Under the pieces are notes generated by a model. It worked only from the letters and a program-made list of their open reading frames with translations, ran no database searches and was not told the origin of the DNA. From the NCBI GenBank assembly GCA_031551645.1, contig JAVBNI010000084.1, forward strand, positions 6,204 through 70,203: a DNA stretch of 64,000 nucleotides, given 5' to 3'. Position numbers and translations under genes: made by a program. Source of the stretch: JAIRLS01 sp031551645. GTDB lineage: Bacteria; Bacteroidota; Bacteroidia; Bacteroidales; UBA4181. Shown here piece after piece: positions 27,196-36,297 of this stretch (within the stretch, counting starts at the first letter, position 1; every line of letters begins with the position of its first letter).

Positions 27196-29040
27196 TTATA
27201 TAAAGTCATTTAATGTTTTTCCATTTTTTCCCATTACCAACGTTTCCCACCAAAGTGCTATGGTTAATAAATTGAAATATTTGAATGCTTCAACATGTCT
27301 TTGCCAAAACCATTTTCCAGAGTCTTTACAAAAAGAATCGTAATAAGTCAAAAACTTAGATACTTCATTTTTATCCAAAACTTCCGAACTAATATTCGAA
27401 TTCAATATAACTTGTTTACATTTTTGGCGATATTCTTCTTTGGAAAAGAACAAAGGCAAAGGAGCAAAACCTCCTTGTTTTTTCTTAGCGGTCACTTCTT
27501 CAGGCAACTTTGTTTTGGTAGCCAATTTGTGTACATATTTGGCTACCCCTTTTCCGTCACATATTTCTTTAAAAGATCCCTTATGCTTATACTCACGAGG
27601 TAAAGTTTTTAAAAAACGAGTTACATCCAAACCCATGTAAGGGAAAGTGAGATGTTGTCCAAAATAATTTGCCAACATAGACGCTTTAAATAGGATAACT
27701 TGTTTCATTGTTTGTTGCATATCAATCAGAAAATTGCGATTCAGGAACAAATCATCAAATGATTCAAACGTTGAAGGGTAACTATCACTATAGCTAAACC
27801 CGGAAAACTGTAAAGGGGTTTCAACCATTTTTTTCAATTGCCGTCTTTCAAATCCAAAATCTTTACATTTTAGTGGATAGGCTATTGCATTGGTGTGAAA
27901 TTTAATGCGGTATAATGACGATGACTTATCTAATATGCCGGTATTTCCTATTTTATTGAATAGGTTTAACATCCAACTGACATGATTGTTTTTCAATTTA
28001 TACCCTAATGCCAATTCTCTGATCCCTGTTCCGTATAACTGATCATTCCCATCGCCGCCTAAAATCACGTCAATTCCATGTTGGGCAACCATGCGCATTA
28101 CCATGAAATTGACCATCAATCCGCTTTCCTGGAACGGATCACCTAAATGGCTAATTATTTCAGGAAAAAGGTCTATTTCGGAGCCATCAATTTCATATTC
28201 GAAATGTTCCGTATCGAATTGCTCTGACATTAATTTAGCCAAAGGTAATTCACTCCATGGATTATCCTTAAATCCAATAGAAAAAGACTTTGCTTTACCA
28301 GTATATACTTCACGTAAATTTACGATATTACCTCCCGAATCGTAACCTCCACTCAACAAAAGTGCTATATTTTTATGACCATTAATTCTCCGGTTTATCG
28401 CTTGCTGATGTAACCGATTATATTCCAAGATTGTTTCATCCAAACTTAATGTTGATGTTCCGTGAGAGTGAATAAAATCGCTACACGTTAAAGTTTCTGT
28501 AATGGTTATTTTATTGTCGTGATATACCAATAATTCACCACCAGCCAATTTTTTTACTCCTTTTAATGCAGTTTCCGGCGCTGGTATATAACCGAGATTC
28601 AAAAAGCATGCAAGAGCTTCAACATTCGGATCCAATCGAAAGTCTTTTATCTTCTTTACATCTTGTAACGAAGAACAAAAAAAACGGTCAGTATAATAAA
28701 CAGGCGCTCCGGATGAAGATATATCACGATATATGACCATTTTTCCCGGAGTTTGTACAATAATCGTGTATTGTCCGTCATATTCGGAAAAAGAAACATT
28801 CCCTAATTTTGCATAAAGTTGACCAACAAGTTGAATACAGCTCTCAAAATTCAACTTGTTAACTTCAGCAACCTCTTTTCCATTATATATTTGTCCACAC
28901 AGATAAAGAGTAAACTTATCGTCAACATATGATAAAACTTTATCGCCCGTTATTATCGAAGCATTCTTATTATTAATAATCGCATCGATCGTTAATAACG
29001 CTTGAACTGGCTGTTGGTCAAAATTTCCTATAAATTCCAT
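27196..29040 (-). CDS. Asparagine-synthase-like protein without glutaminase cysteine
   Basis: 614 aa. An N-terminal amidotransferase-like half is followed by an AsnB-type ATP-pyrophosphatase half with LLLSGGYDSGGNI (from about residue 224), the P-loop that activates a carboxylate as an acyl-adenylate. AsnB enzymes start Met-Cys-Gly, where Cys2 releases ammonia from glutamine. This protein starts MEFIGNFDQQ and has no Cys near the start, so glutamine hydrolysis is unlikely. It may use free ammonia or another amine, as beta-lactam-synthetase-like relatives do. In a glycan locus, amidation of a uronic acid or ligation of an amine is plausible. Confidence 0.85.
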   Translation of the reverse strand: MEFIGNFDQQPVQALLTIDAIINNKNASIITGDKVLSYVDDKFTLYLCGQIYNGKEVAEVNKLNFESCIQLVGQLYAKLGNVSFSEYDGQYTIIVQTPGKMVIYRDISSSGAPVYYTDRFFCSSLQDVKKIKDFRLDPNVEALACFLNLGYIPAPETALKGVKKLAGGELLVYHDNKITITETLTCSDFIHSHGTSTLSLDETILEYNRLHQQAINRRINGHKNIALLLSGGYDSGGNIVNLREVYTGKAKSFSIGFKDNPWSELPLAKLMSEQFDTEHFEYEIDGSEIDLFPEIISHLGDPFQESGLMVNFMVMRMVAQHGIDVILGGDGNDQLYGTGIRELALGYKLKNNHVSWMLNLFNKIGNTGILDKSSSLYRIKFHTNAIAYPLKCKDFGFERRQLKKMVETPLQFSGFSYSDSYPSTFESFDDLFLNRNFLIDMQQTMKQVILFKASMLANYFGQHLTFPYMGLDVTRFLKTLPREYKHKGSFKEICDGKGVAKYVHKLATKTKLPEEVTAKKKQGGFAPLPLFFSKEEYRQKCKQVILNSNISSEVLDKNEVSKFLTYYDSFCKDSGKWFWQRHVEAFKYFNLLTIALWWETLVMGKNGKTLNDFI

Positions 29041-29051
29041 TCGTTTAAATT

Positions 29052-30263
29052 TTATTGAACATTTGAAGAATCCGGGATACCATGTTCCGTATGGATAAAT
29101 GTTTTGTTAGCTCCTTTCAATGTGAAAAAGTTTTTAAACATCAAAAATGCCCCCTGTGGAATCCATCGAATAGCCTTTAATGTTTGTATGTTATAAAATC
29201 TCTTAGGCACCAACATCATAAAAGATAAAATGCACGTAATAAACAAAATGACCCATCCCACAGTCAGATATGGGCGAAACACAAATTGCTCAAACACAAT
29301 AAATATTGGTATCAAAACAAATACAAGACTTAAAATAATAACCCTTGGCAAAAGCGTCCATTGAAATGCTTTATTAAAGTAATCCAGATTCCCTGTTTTA
29401 AATAATTGTTTTACCGCATCTCCAAATGCTATGCGTACGTAATGAAATTGTGATGACAACCATCGACGACGTTGATTGGAAAATGCAGATGCAGTCTGAA
29501 CCTTTTCATCATACACATATGCATTAGGTAAATAATAAATGGTGTGTTTGTCTCTAAGCATTCTCATCTCAAGTTCTTTATCATAACCACCTATGGCATC
29601 AATTCCTAACATAATTTCTTTAAAAAAATGATAATCGAAAGCTACACCTGAGCCAATAATACTTGAAGAAAAACCCAACACACGCTGTCCTTTACGGAAT
29701 AGCTGATTCGTTATTTCTTCACTGATGGCATCAAGAACAGCAAACGGAGTATTCATATTTTTGGCAACCCGGTGCCCTTGTGCGGCCACAACGGGTTTCG
29801 ATGCAAAAAAATCATTGACTTGAGAAAGGAAATCGACAGCCATTAAATTATCTGCATCCAAAACAACTGCTATTTCATAACTATCAGACAATATTGACAT
29901 CGCTTTATTCAATGCTCTTGCTTTGGTGCTATTTTCAAATACAACTTCAATGACTGTAACCGGCATCTTTTTCAACGACTCAATAGTCTCATTTGCAAAT
30001 GAATCTGCAATCACGATTACCTCATATTTATCTTGCGGATAATTCTGCCGTAACGCATCAGCAGCAACACTGACAATAACGTTATCTTCTTTATACCCTG
30101 GAATAAAAACAGCTATTTTCTTATATGTTTCATTTTTGTAAGGAAGTATACGAATCCGGAATAAGGATGCTACCGCAAAAATAAAAAGATATAAAATATT
30201 GATAAGTAATAAAATAAAAAACAATATTTGTACTACATTAAATATGTAAACCATCCACTCCAT
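29052..30263 (-). CDS. Membrane-bound family 2 glycosyltransferase (QxxRW type)
   Basis: 403 aa with one N-terminal helix and three C-terminal helices. Motifs: IAVFIPGYKEDNVIVSVA, YEVIVIADSFANETIE, IAVVLDADNLMAVDFL (DAD), RVLGFSSSIIGSGVAF, GGYDKELEMRML and QRRRWLSSQFHYV (QxxRW). All catalytic motifs of inverting processive GT2 enzymes are present. It follows a 188-nt gene-poor gap, so it may start a sub-operon. Confidence 0.9.
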   Translation of the reverse strand: MEWMVYIFNVVQILFFILLLINILYLFIFAVASLFRIRILPYKNETYKKIAVFIPGYKEDNVIVSVAADALRQNYPQDKYEVIVIADSFANETIESLKKMPVTVIEVVFENSTKARALNKAMSILSDSYEIAVVLDADNLMAVDFLSQVNDFFASKPVVAAQGHRVAKNMNTPFAVLDAISEEITNQLFRKGQRVLGFSSSIIGSGVAFDYHFFKEIMLGIDAIGGYDKELEMRMLRDKHTIYYLPNAYVYDEKVQTASAFSNQRRRWLSSQFHYVRIAFGDAVKQLFKTGNLDYFNKAFQWTLLPRVIILSLVFVLIPIFIVFEQFVFRPYLTVGWVILFITCILSFMMLVPKRFYNIQTLKAIRWIPQGAFLMFKNFFTLKGANKTFIHTEHGIPDSSNVQ

Positions 30264-30451
30264 TACTACTGTTTTTCAAATTTAAATTAATTTACTTTAC
30301 AAACATTCACATATTTATTTCCCAGAACTTTTTGCTATGATTCCTATATATGATTGATCCCGTTAATTTTTTGGTTTGTGAATTTCTCTTGATTTCGGAA
30401 TATTCATTCAGCACAATAATGTATTTGTGAATCAATCTTATTTGCATTTCA

Positions 30452-31108
30452 CTATTCATCTGGATGAAAGAACAAAATGGCATAAACATATGCCAGACAT
30501 TCATATACAACAGCCCGCATTCCATAACTGGATTTCCACCATTTCCGAGGATTATAAGAAAGATCAGAATATGATATGCATCCAACCTTCCATTCTTCAC
30601 CTAAAGCTTTTTTGAAAAGAACATATGAGCGACGGGCATGTGTTCCTTGGCTTACAATATTTATTCTTCCCGGCATGTAATCCAATTCCCGTAATTTTGC
30701 TTTTAGCGCCAAGGCCGAAGCATAACTCCTGTCCTTTTGAATAGGATCACATGGGGCACTATGCACATGAGCTGAATCAACACCTTTAGCAATTAAAGTC
30801 GCAACATTTAAATCGGCATAATTAGAAAATTGATCACACAAAAACTCTTTTCCAATAGGTATTCCTGTAGCGAATATAACAGAACATTTGCCTTTCCTAT
30901 AATTATTGACAACACTATCAATAACAACATCACCAACATGACCTTCAACCACCCATATCTCAGCTTCAACAGGCGTATTCATTGCTAAATAAGTGTGGAT
31001 GTTTCGAGCAAACAATGTACAAATCACAATACATACAATACAAATGCTTAACCATCCCCAAATAGTGAGCTTACGGCTTTCACTTTTTTTTGTTAATTTA
31101 AACCTCAT
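30452..31108 (-). CDS. YdcF/SanA-like (DUF218) membrane-anchored protein
   Basis: 218 aa. One N-terminal membrane anchor (LTIWGWLSICIVCIVICTLFA) and a periplasmic DUF218-type domain: AEIWVVEGHVGDVVIDSVVNNYRKGK, IFATGIPIGKEF, DRSYASALALKAKLREL and INIVSQGTHARRSYVLFKKALG. Members of this family (SanA, ElyC, YdcF) affect envelope carbon flow and undecaprenyl-phosphate use, though biochemical roles are poorly settled. In this locus a role in lipid-carrier handling is plausible but inferred. Confidence 0.78.
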   Translation of the reverse strand: MRFKLTKKSESRKLTIWGWLSICIVCIVICTLFARNIHTYLAMNTPVEAEIWVVEGHVGDVVIDSVVNNYRKGKCSVIFATGIPIGKEFLCDQFSNYADLNVATLIAKGVDSAHVHSAPCDPIQKDRSYASALALKAKLRELDYMPGRINIVSQGTHARRSYVLFKKALGEEWKVGCISYSDLSYNPRKWWKSSYGMRAVVYECLAYVYAILFFHPDE

Positions 31109-31112
31109 ATTT

Positions 31113-32042
31113 TTAACAACGATTTAATCTAGGAGTAACATGAATACTTTGATCAAAAGCATGCCTAAGACTCCACCACCATGCATTTAATACGCTTTGG
31201 GCATTTTGATAATTTCTCTTAAATAAGAAAATAATTACATTTTTGGGATAAGCAATCAATAATAAATAAATTACATTGATCCATAACAATATTCCAGACA
31301 TATTACGACGCGCATATAAAAACCGATTCCTGTTCATGTAATATGTCTTTAATGGACTCCCATGTCCTGTGGCCAGCGATTCCTTGTGCATAATGACAAC
31401 ATCATGTACATACAAAATCCTATAACCAGCCTTTTTGATCCGTTCACACCAATCTAACTCTTCATAATACAAAAAGTAAATATCCGGCATCAATCCTACT
31501 TTTTCGATTATTTCCCGTTTTAACATCATGGCTGCGCCATGTGCATAATTAGTAAAAACAGTATGATCATACTGACCATTATCTTTTTCACCATAACCTG
31601 TAACCTTACAATGAACTCCTATAGTGGACATCTTTTCGTATCCGGCATATTGTATGGTATCGGGTCTATCGAAAAATTTAATTTTAGGGCAAACAATACC
31701 AATGTCTCGGTGACTTTCCAATTTTTCAACCAACAGGGTAATACATTCCGCAGGCACAATCGTATCATTATTCAATAAGAATAAATATTTACCGGACGAC
31801 TGACAAATGCCAATATTATTTCCACCTGCAAAACCTGTATTTAATGAATTTTTTATCAACTTAACCTGAGGATACATTTCCGTGATTAAATCCGGATGAT
31901 CCTTTGGCGAAGCATTATCTACAACAATTACCTCTAAATTATCATAACCACATGCATAGAGTGATTTAAGCATATCACATGTGGCTATGGATTGATTATA
32001 ATTTACAGTAATAACAGAAACTAAAGGAGAACTATGCGGCAT
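31113..32042 (-). CDS. Family 2 glycosyltransferase (rhamnosyltransferase-like)
   Basis: 309 aa. Motifs: VSVITVNYNQSIATCDML, LEVIVVDNASPKDHPDLI, LNTGFAGGNNIGI, YLFLLNNDTIVP (NND metal site), YAHGAAMMLKREIIEKVG and FLYYEELDWCERIKKAGY. This is the WbbL-like branch that often transfers rhamnose. The C-terminal hydrophobic stretch (GILLWINVIYLLLIAYPKNVIIFLF) suggests membrane association. Its start lies inside the end of the polymerase gene (11-nt overlap). Confidence 0.9.
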   Translation of the reverse strand: MPHSSPLVSVITVNYNQSIATCDMLKSLYACGYDNLEVIVVDNASPKDHPDLITEMYPQVKLIKNSLNTGFAGGNNIGICQSSGKYLFLLNNDTIVPAECITLLVEKLESHRDIGIVCPKIKFFDRPDTIQYAGYEKMSTIGVHCKVTGYGEKDNGQYDHTVFTNYAHGAAMMLKREIIEKVGLMPDIYFLYYEELDWCERIKKAGYRILYVHDVVIMHKESLATGHGSPLKTYYMNRNRFLYARRNMSGILLWINVIYLLLIAYPKNVIIFLFKRNYQNAQSVLNAWWWSLRHAFDQSIHVTPRLNRC

Positions 32043-33462
32043 CTTTTATCTTCTCTAATGTGGGAGAAACAAAAATAAAAACAACAATAAAACACAAGAT
32101 TACAGATGTAGGCACCTGAGTAACAACGGCATTCCCATAATTAGCCACTAATACCCCAGCAATACCGGACACAAAAGCAATGATTACATTCTTTATCCAT
32201 GGATCCTTTAATCTATACCAAATGATTGTTATTCCTTTCAAAACAACGTATCCCCACATGGCCAGATACAACAATAATCCAACAATTCCTGTTTCTGCCC
32301 ATATTACAACAAATCCGCTATCTGTAGCAATATTGGCAAGAAAACCATTCGGGGAAAATCGATCACCAAATACTCCAGTAGTCCCAATACCCCCTCCAAA
32401 TGGACGGCTTTTTAAATATTCACGAAATGTTCTTTGATTTTGAAGACGAAGCTGAAAAGAAGCATCTTCCGGGTCAAATGCCGACCTCATACGTCGTACT
32501 GCATATACATCATGGGCAACATATGTATATTTAAGGAAATAGAATGCAATACCTACTAAAATAAGCCCTGCCACCAATATACGAATATTCCGTTTAACAA
32601 AAAGATAAAGAAATATCCCTCCAAAGGGGACAAACATAGCACCTCGGGTACCACTAATAAACATACCATAAAAACCTGCAAATGCCACCAAAAGAAAAAA
32701 TAATTTGGAAATTATCTTTTTCTCATGTATTGCTATTATAAGTGCCGTAATTCCTGCATGGGCTTGGGCAGCACCAAATTGCCCTGCATCTGTATAAAAA
32801 GAAAAAACCCTAAGTCGACCAAACAACATATGTGTTTTGGCCTTTCCGGCAGCCATTGCTGCTCTTTCAACAGAATTTAAGCCAACGTATAACTGTATAC
32901 AACCATAAAGCGTTGCCAAAATAACAAAACTACCCCATATGTATAAAAACCATTTTAAATATTTCGGTTTATCTATTAACACTAATCCTAACGGAACGAA
33001 CATCCACAAATAAAGAGCCATAGAACGCATCCCATAAAACCAAGCGACACGGCTTTCTGCTTCTGGATTAAATAGCTCTAAAAAAACATACAACATCCAT
33101 AAAGAAGTGATACCCCAAAATGGTGTTTTAGCTCTATTCCAAGGAATATCAGTGCTAAATCCTTTAAAAAAAAGTAATAAATACGAAAACACTAATAAAA
33201 AATCTGTACCCAATCCAGGTGTTCCGACTTTCAGATAAGCGCTTAAAATATTCAATATAAAACCATAAATAAGTATCGTAAATAAAATAATAACTGGATT
33301 TTCATATGCCTTTATCAAACAAAAAAGCACTATCGGTAATGCTAAGCAACCTAGCCCAACAGTCCAATTCTCACGAGATAAGACATATGCAATACCAACC
33401 AAGCATGCTCCCACTCCGACAAACAAAACAATCTTTAATAATGATCTGTTTGTTTTTTCCAT
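32032..33462 (-). CDS. O-antigen ligase/polymerase-like protein (Wzy)
   Basis: 476 aa with about ten to twelve membrane helices. It has the large periplasmic loop typical of Wzy/WaaL proteins (FRVFSFYTDAGQFGAAQAHAGITALI, ISGTRGAMFVPFGGI, FRLQNQRTFREYLKSRPFGGGIGTTG). It probably joins lipid-linked repeat units in the periplasm. The nearby flippase and Wzc-like protein support a Wzx/Wzy-dependent route rather than an ABC-transporter route. No WaaL-specific partner is seen. Confidence 0.85.
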   Translation of the reverse strand: MEKTNRSLLKIVLFVGVGACLVGIAYVLSRENWTVGLGCLALPIVLFCLIKAYENPVIILFTILIYGFILNILSAYLKVGTPGLGTDFLLVFSYLLLFFKGFSTDIPWNRAKTPFWGITSLWMLYVFLELFNPEAESRVAWFYGMRSMALYLWMFVPLGLVLIDKPKYLKWFLYIWGSFVILATLYGCIQLYVGLNSVERAAMAAGKAKTHMLFGRLRVFSFYTDAGQFGAAQAHAGITALIIAIHEKKIISKLFFLLVAFAGFYGMFISGTRGAMFVPFGGIFLYLFVKRNIRILVAGLILVGIAFYFLKYTYVAHDVYAVRRMRSAFDPEDASFQLRLQNQRTFREYLKSRPFGGGIGTTGVFGDRFSPNGFLANIATDSGFVVIWAETGIVGLLLYLAMWGYVVLKGITIIWYRLKDPWIKNVIIAFVSGIAGVLVANYGNAVVTQVPTSVILCFIVVFIFVSPTLEKIKDAA

Positions 33463-33474
33463 GTTACAATAAGG

Positions 33475-35547
33475 TTACTTATTTTTAGAAAAGCGACCAA
33501 GAATTTCTTCAACAATATCTTTTTCCACATCATTTAAGATTAATTGAGGAACAATCCCGGAAACCTTCATAAAACTATCTAAAGCTGTTTGGTCCGCTTT
33601 GGTCCATTCCCTATTTGCATCGCAAATCAAAAATGCAATATTGAATTGTTTGATTAAAGCGACAGGATAATCATTCAAAATCAATGAAGGTAATTCTAAA
33701 ATGAGAATATCCGTATTGTTAAGTCGCTCAACAGGGACTAGATCCTCTGTGCGTGACTGGTAGAAAGCATTGTCTACTTTGTAACTTACGACAGACCAAC
33801 TGCCTGAATCAAGGTAAGGAACAACAATCAAACACTTTTTCCCTTTCTGGATCAAACGCTCACAAAGCAAGTTGCTAATAGTTGTTTTACCTTCTGATGG
33901 GCGAGTACTAATAATCAAAACACGTTGTTGGTGATGTTGATTATCCGTCAAATACAAATTTTTTAAAATAGTGTCGCAGAGGCCATTATTCACTTGTTCA
34001 GCATTATTATACGATTGTAGGCGTTTAACATTAGGATATATTCCACCTATTCTCAACCCTGTTGCCTGCTCTGCCCGTTGTGGTGTTTTTATATTTTTAT
34101 CAAAATATACCATTAGAAAAATAACGGTAATAGGTACCATACCACCAATGACGCCACCTAACATTACCATAAATTTTCTTTTACTAGGAGTTGCAACCAA
34201 TGGATAATTGGGTTTATCAATTATTTGTATCGCTGAAAGAGATTGTTGATCTTGTTGACGCATTTTACTTTGACTCAAATTCTGATATGTTGTTAAATAT
34301 GCTTTTTCATTTAAATCTATTTCACGTTGAATCCGCTTCAAGGTATCTCCCAATGGAACGTATGCAGTATATTGACCGAGCGTTTCTGTTCTACGATTCT
34401 CTAGTGCTTTCAAACGAGCTTTACTTTCTTCATAAATTACTATTCTATTAAAATATTCAGATGTGATTATATTGTTCGAGACCCCTGCAGACGGACTAAC
34501 AGAATTCGCCTCTAAATCTTTTTTTAACTCTTCGCTTACCTGATTGATTTGTAACTGTAGATTGGCAATCTGTTCCGATGAAACATTATTCATTTCGGCT
34601 ATGGTTAATTGGCTGGTTAATTGCCCTATTCGTTGCCTCTTTTCCATAATATCCTTATTTTTAAAACTTTGCGCCTGCGATCCACCAAGTTGACTTTCAA
34701 TATTTTGTATACCGGCCTCCGTAGCCAGAATGGTTTCCCGCTCCCTATTAATCTGATTTAGAATAGCCTCTCGTTGTGCAATAATATTACCTGTTTGTAT
34801 ATCATAATTTACCAAATTATTTGCCTTTTTAAATTGTAAATATTTTTCTTCTGATAATTTTAACTGCTCTTTAGTTATCTTTAATTGTTCCTCAAAATAT
34901 TCCACTAACTTATCTGTTTGGCTTTCATTTAGCTTTCTGAAATTTTTTATACAAACATCAACAATTATTTCCAATGTTTTCTGACAAACACCTTGATCGT
35001 CACATGTATAAGATAATGCAACTATATCGCTATTCATTACACGTTTTACCGTTATCCTTGATAAAGCTGAAATACTGTAATAACGTGCCGTGTAATTAAC
35101 TTGGGAAACAAGAAATGGGTTAGTGTCTGATGCTGCTACAAGATTCTGATAGGTTTCTTCCTCAGTTGACCCAATAAGATTTTGGACACTATTTGGAACT
35201 TGCGAACGGACAATTTCTAAATGTTCCGCAGAAATAATTTTAGGATCAGCGTTTTTAAGTACCATGTGCGATGCCATCAATCGTAACCCCACTTCCTTTA
35301 ATGTCTCCCTACTTTTTACAATATTTAATAAATTGTCAAACGCATATCGGGCTGTCTTATCCGGGCCATATTGTGTTGCTGTTTCTGAAGAATATATTCC
35401 GGTATAGATAGAAGAAGTTGATTGGTATTCCTTAGGCATATTTTTTGTAAAAAGAACCACCATTAACGCTGTAAATATGACACATGCAATAATGATCCAA
35501 CAACGCTTCAATAATAATCTAATTAATTTTAAAAAATCGATATTCAT
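33475..35547 (-). CDS. Wzc-like polysaccharide co-polymerase with degenerate kinase domain
   Basis: 690 aa. An N-terminal Wzz domain begins after a first membrane helix (RCWIIIACVIFTALMVVLF) and is followed by a long coiled coil (about residues 215-345). A second helix (FMVMLGGVIGGMVPITVIFLMV) and a cytoplasmic P-loop domain follow. Walker A is present (STRPSEGKTTI). The Walker A' Asp pair of bacterial tyrosine kinases is replaced by VVPYLDSGSW, and no C-terminal tyrosine cluster exists. It may control chain length without autokinase activity. It lies between the TolC-like protein and the polymerase. Confidence 0.87.
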   Translation of the reverse strand: MNIDFLKLIRLLLKRCWIIIACVIFTALMVVLFTKNMPKEYQSTSSIYTGIYSSETATQYGPDKTARYAFDNLLNIVKSRETLKEVGLRLMASHMVLKNADPKIISAEHLEIVRSQVPNSVQNLIGSTEEETYQNLVAASDTNPFLVSQVNYTARYYSISALSRITVKRVMNSDIVALSYTCDDQGVCQKTLEIIVDVCIKNFRKLNESQTDKLVEYFEEQLKITKEQLKLSEEKYLQFKKANNLVNYDIQTGNIIAQREAILNQINRERETILATEAGIQNIESQLGGSQAQSFKNKDIMEKRQRIGQLTSQLTIAEMNNVSSEQIANLQLQINQVSEELKKDLEANSVSPSAGVSNNIITSEYFNRIVIYEESKARLKALENRRTETLGQYTAYVPLGDTLKRIQREIDLNEKAYLTTYQNLSQSKMRQQDQQSLSAIQIIDKPNYPLVATPSKRKFMVMLGGVIGGMVPITVIFLMVYFDKNIKTPQRAEQATGLRIGGIYPNVKRLQSYNNAEQVNNGLCDTILKNLYLTDNQHHQQRVLIISTRPSEGKTTISNLLCERLIQKGKKCLIVVPYLDSGSWSVVSYKVDNAFYQSRTEDLVPVERLNNTDILILELPSLILNDYPVALIKQFNIAFLICDANREWTKADQTALDSFMKVSGIVPQLILNDVEKDIVEEILGRFSKNK

Positions 35548-35550
35548 ATC

Positions 35551-36264
35551 TTATTTTATAAGCTTAAAACCAATAATTTCTTCAAACAAAAGAATAGTCT
35601 TATTGAATTCATTTTTTTGTACTTCATAAGCATTTTTTGCCGATAAATATCTTTCATTGGCTTGTGTGAATGCATCTAAAGATGTCCGGTTATCAGCATA
35701 ATCCTGTTTTGCCTGTTCGTATGACATGTTAGCTGATACAAACAATTCTAATCTCAAATCCAATGCATTGCGTTTGGATAGTAAATCATAGTACCCTGCA
35801 ATAACAACCTCTCTAACTCCTTTTTCAACAGCATCCTTCCTTATTTTAGACTGTTCAATTTCAATTTTTGCTCCTTTCTGATTCAGACCATAATTGAATA
35901 TACTGGAGATAGGTAATCTCATAGAAACACCTCCGGTAAACCTAATAGGGTCACTCGTAGTGGGTCCTTCGATCAATACTTCTTCACTAGTAAAATAATA
36001 ATCTGATCCATATCTTGCATTTGCTTGTAAATAAATCCAATGCATCCAATCACGATTAGTTGACTTCAAACTATATTCGCTTAATAATATCGAATTGTCC
36101 GCCATCCTCATTGCTGGCGAATAAATCAAAGCCGAATCGATCAGAGCCTGTAATGGCGGCAACGTCTTAGCAAAATCTTGTGTGTCATTATTAGCTGTTG
36201 TTTGGGCATACAAATTATTCGAAAACAACAATTGAACAATGAATATGAAGAATATTATTCTCAT
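35551..36264 (-). CDS. Half-size TolC/OEP-like outer-membrane protein
   Basis: 237 aa with a signal peptide (MRIIFFIFIVQLLFSNNLYA, then Q). One outer-membrane-efflux-protein repeat follows: LQALIDSALIYSPAMRMADN, a beta-rich segment (WIYLQANARYGSDYYF) and long helices (EIEQSKIRKDAVEKGVREVV, QAKQDYADNRTSLDAFTQAN). TolC proteins have two such repeats and about 430-480 residues, so this is half the usual size with no sign of a frameshift. It may form larger oligomers and replace the missing Wza-type export channel. Confidence 0.75.
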   Translation of the reverse strand: MRIIFFIFIVQLLFSNNLYAQTTANNDTQDFAKTLPPLQALIDSALIYSPAMRMADNSILLSEYSLKSTNRDWMHWIYLQANARYGSDYYFTSEEVLIEGPTTSDPIRFTGGVSMRLPISSIFNYGLNQKGAKIEIEQSKIRKDAVEKGVREVVIAGYYDLLSKRNALDLRLELFVSANMSYEQAKQDYADNRTSLDAFTQANERYLSAKNAYEVQKNEFNKTILLFEEIIGFKLIK

Positions 36265-36297
36265 GGTATGGTTAACTCTATATAGGGTTTTTATCTA

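Noticed and set aside
30307..30600. Minus-strand 97-codon frame overlapping the YdcF-like gene end
   Set aside because: It overlaps the better-supported gene in another frame and has no recognisable domain. The 30264-30451 gap therefore holds nothing clear.
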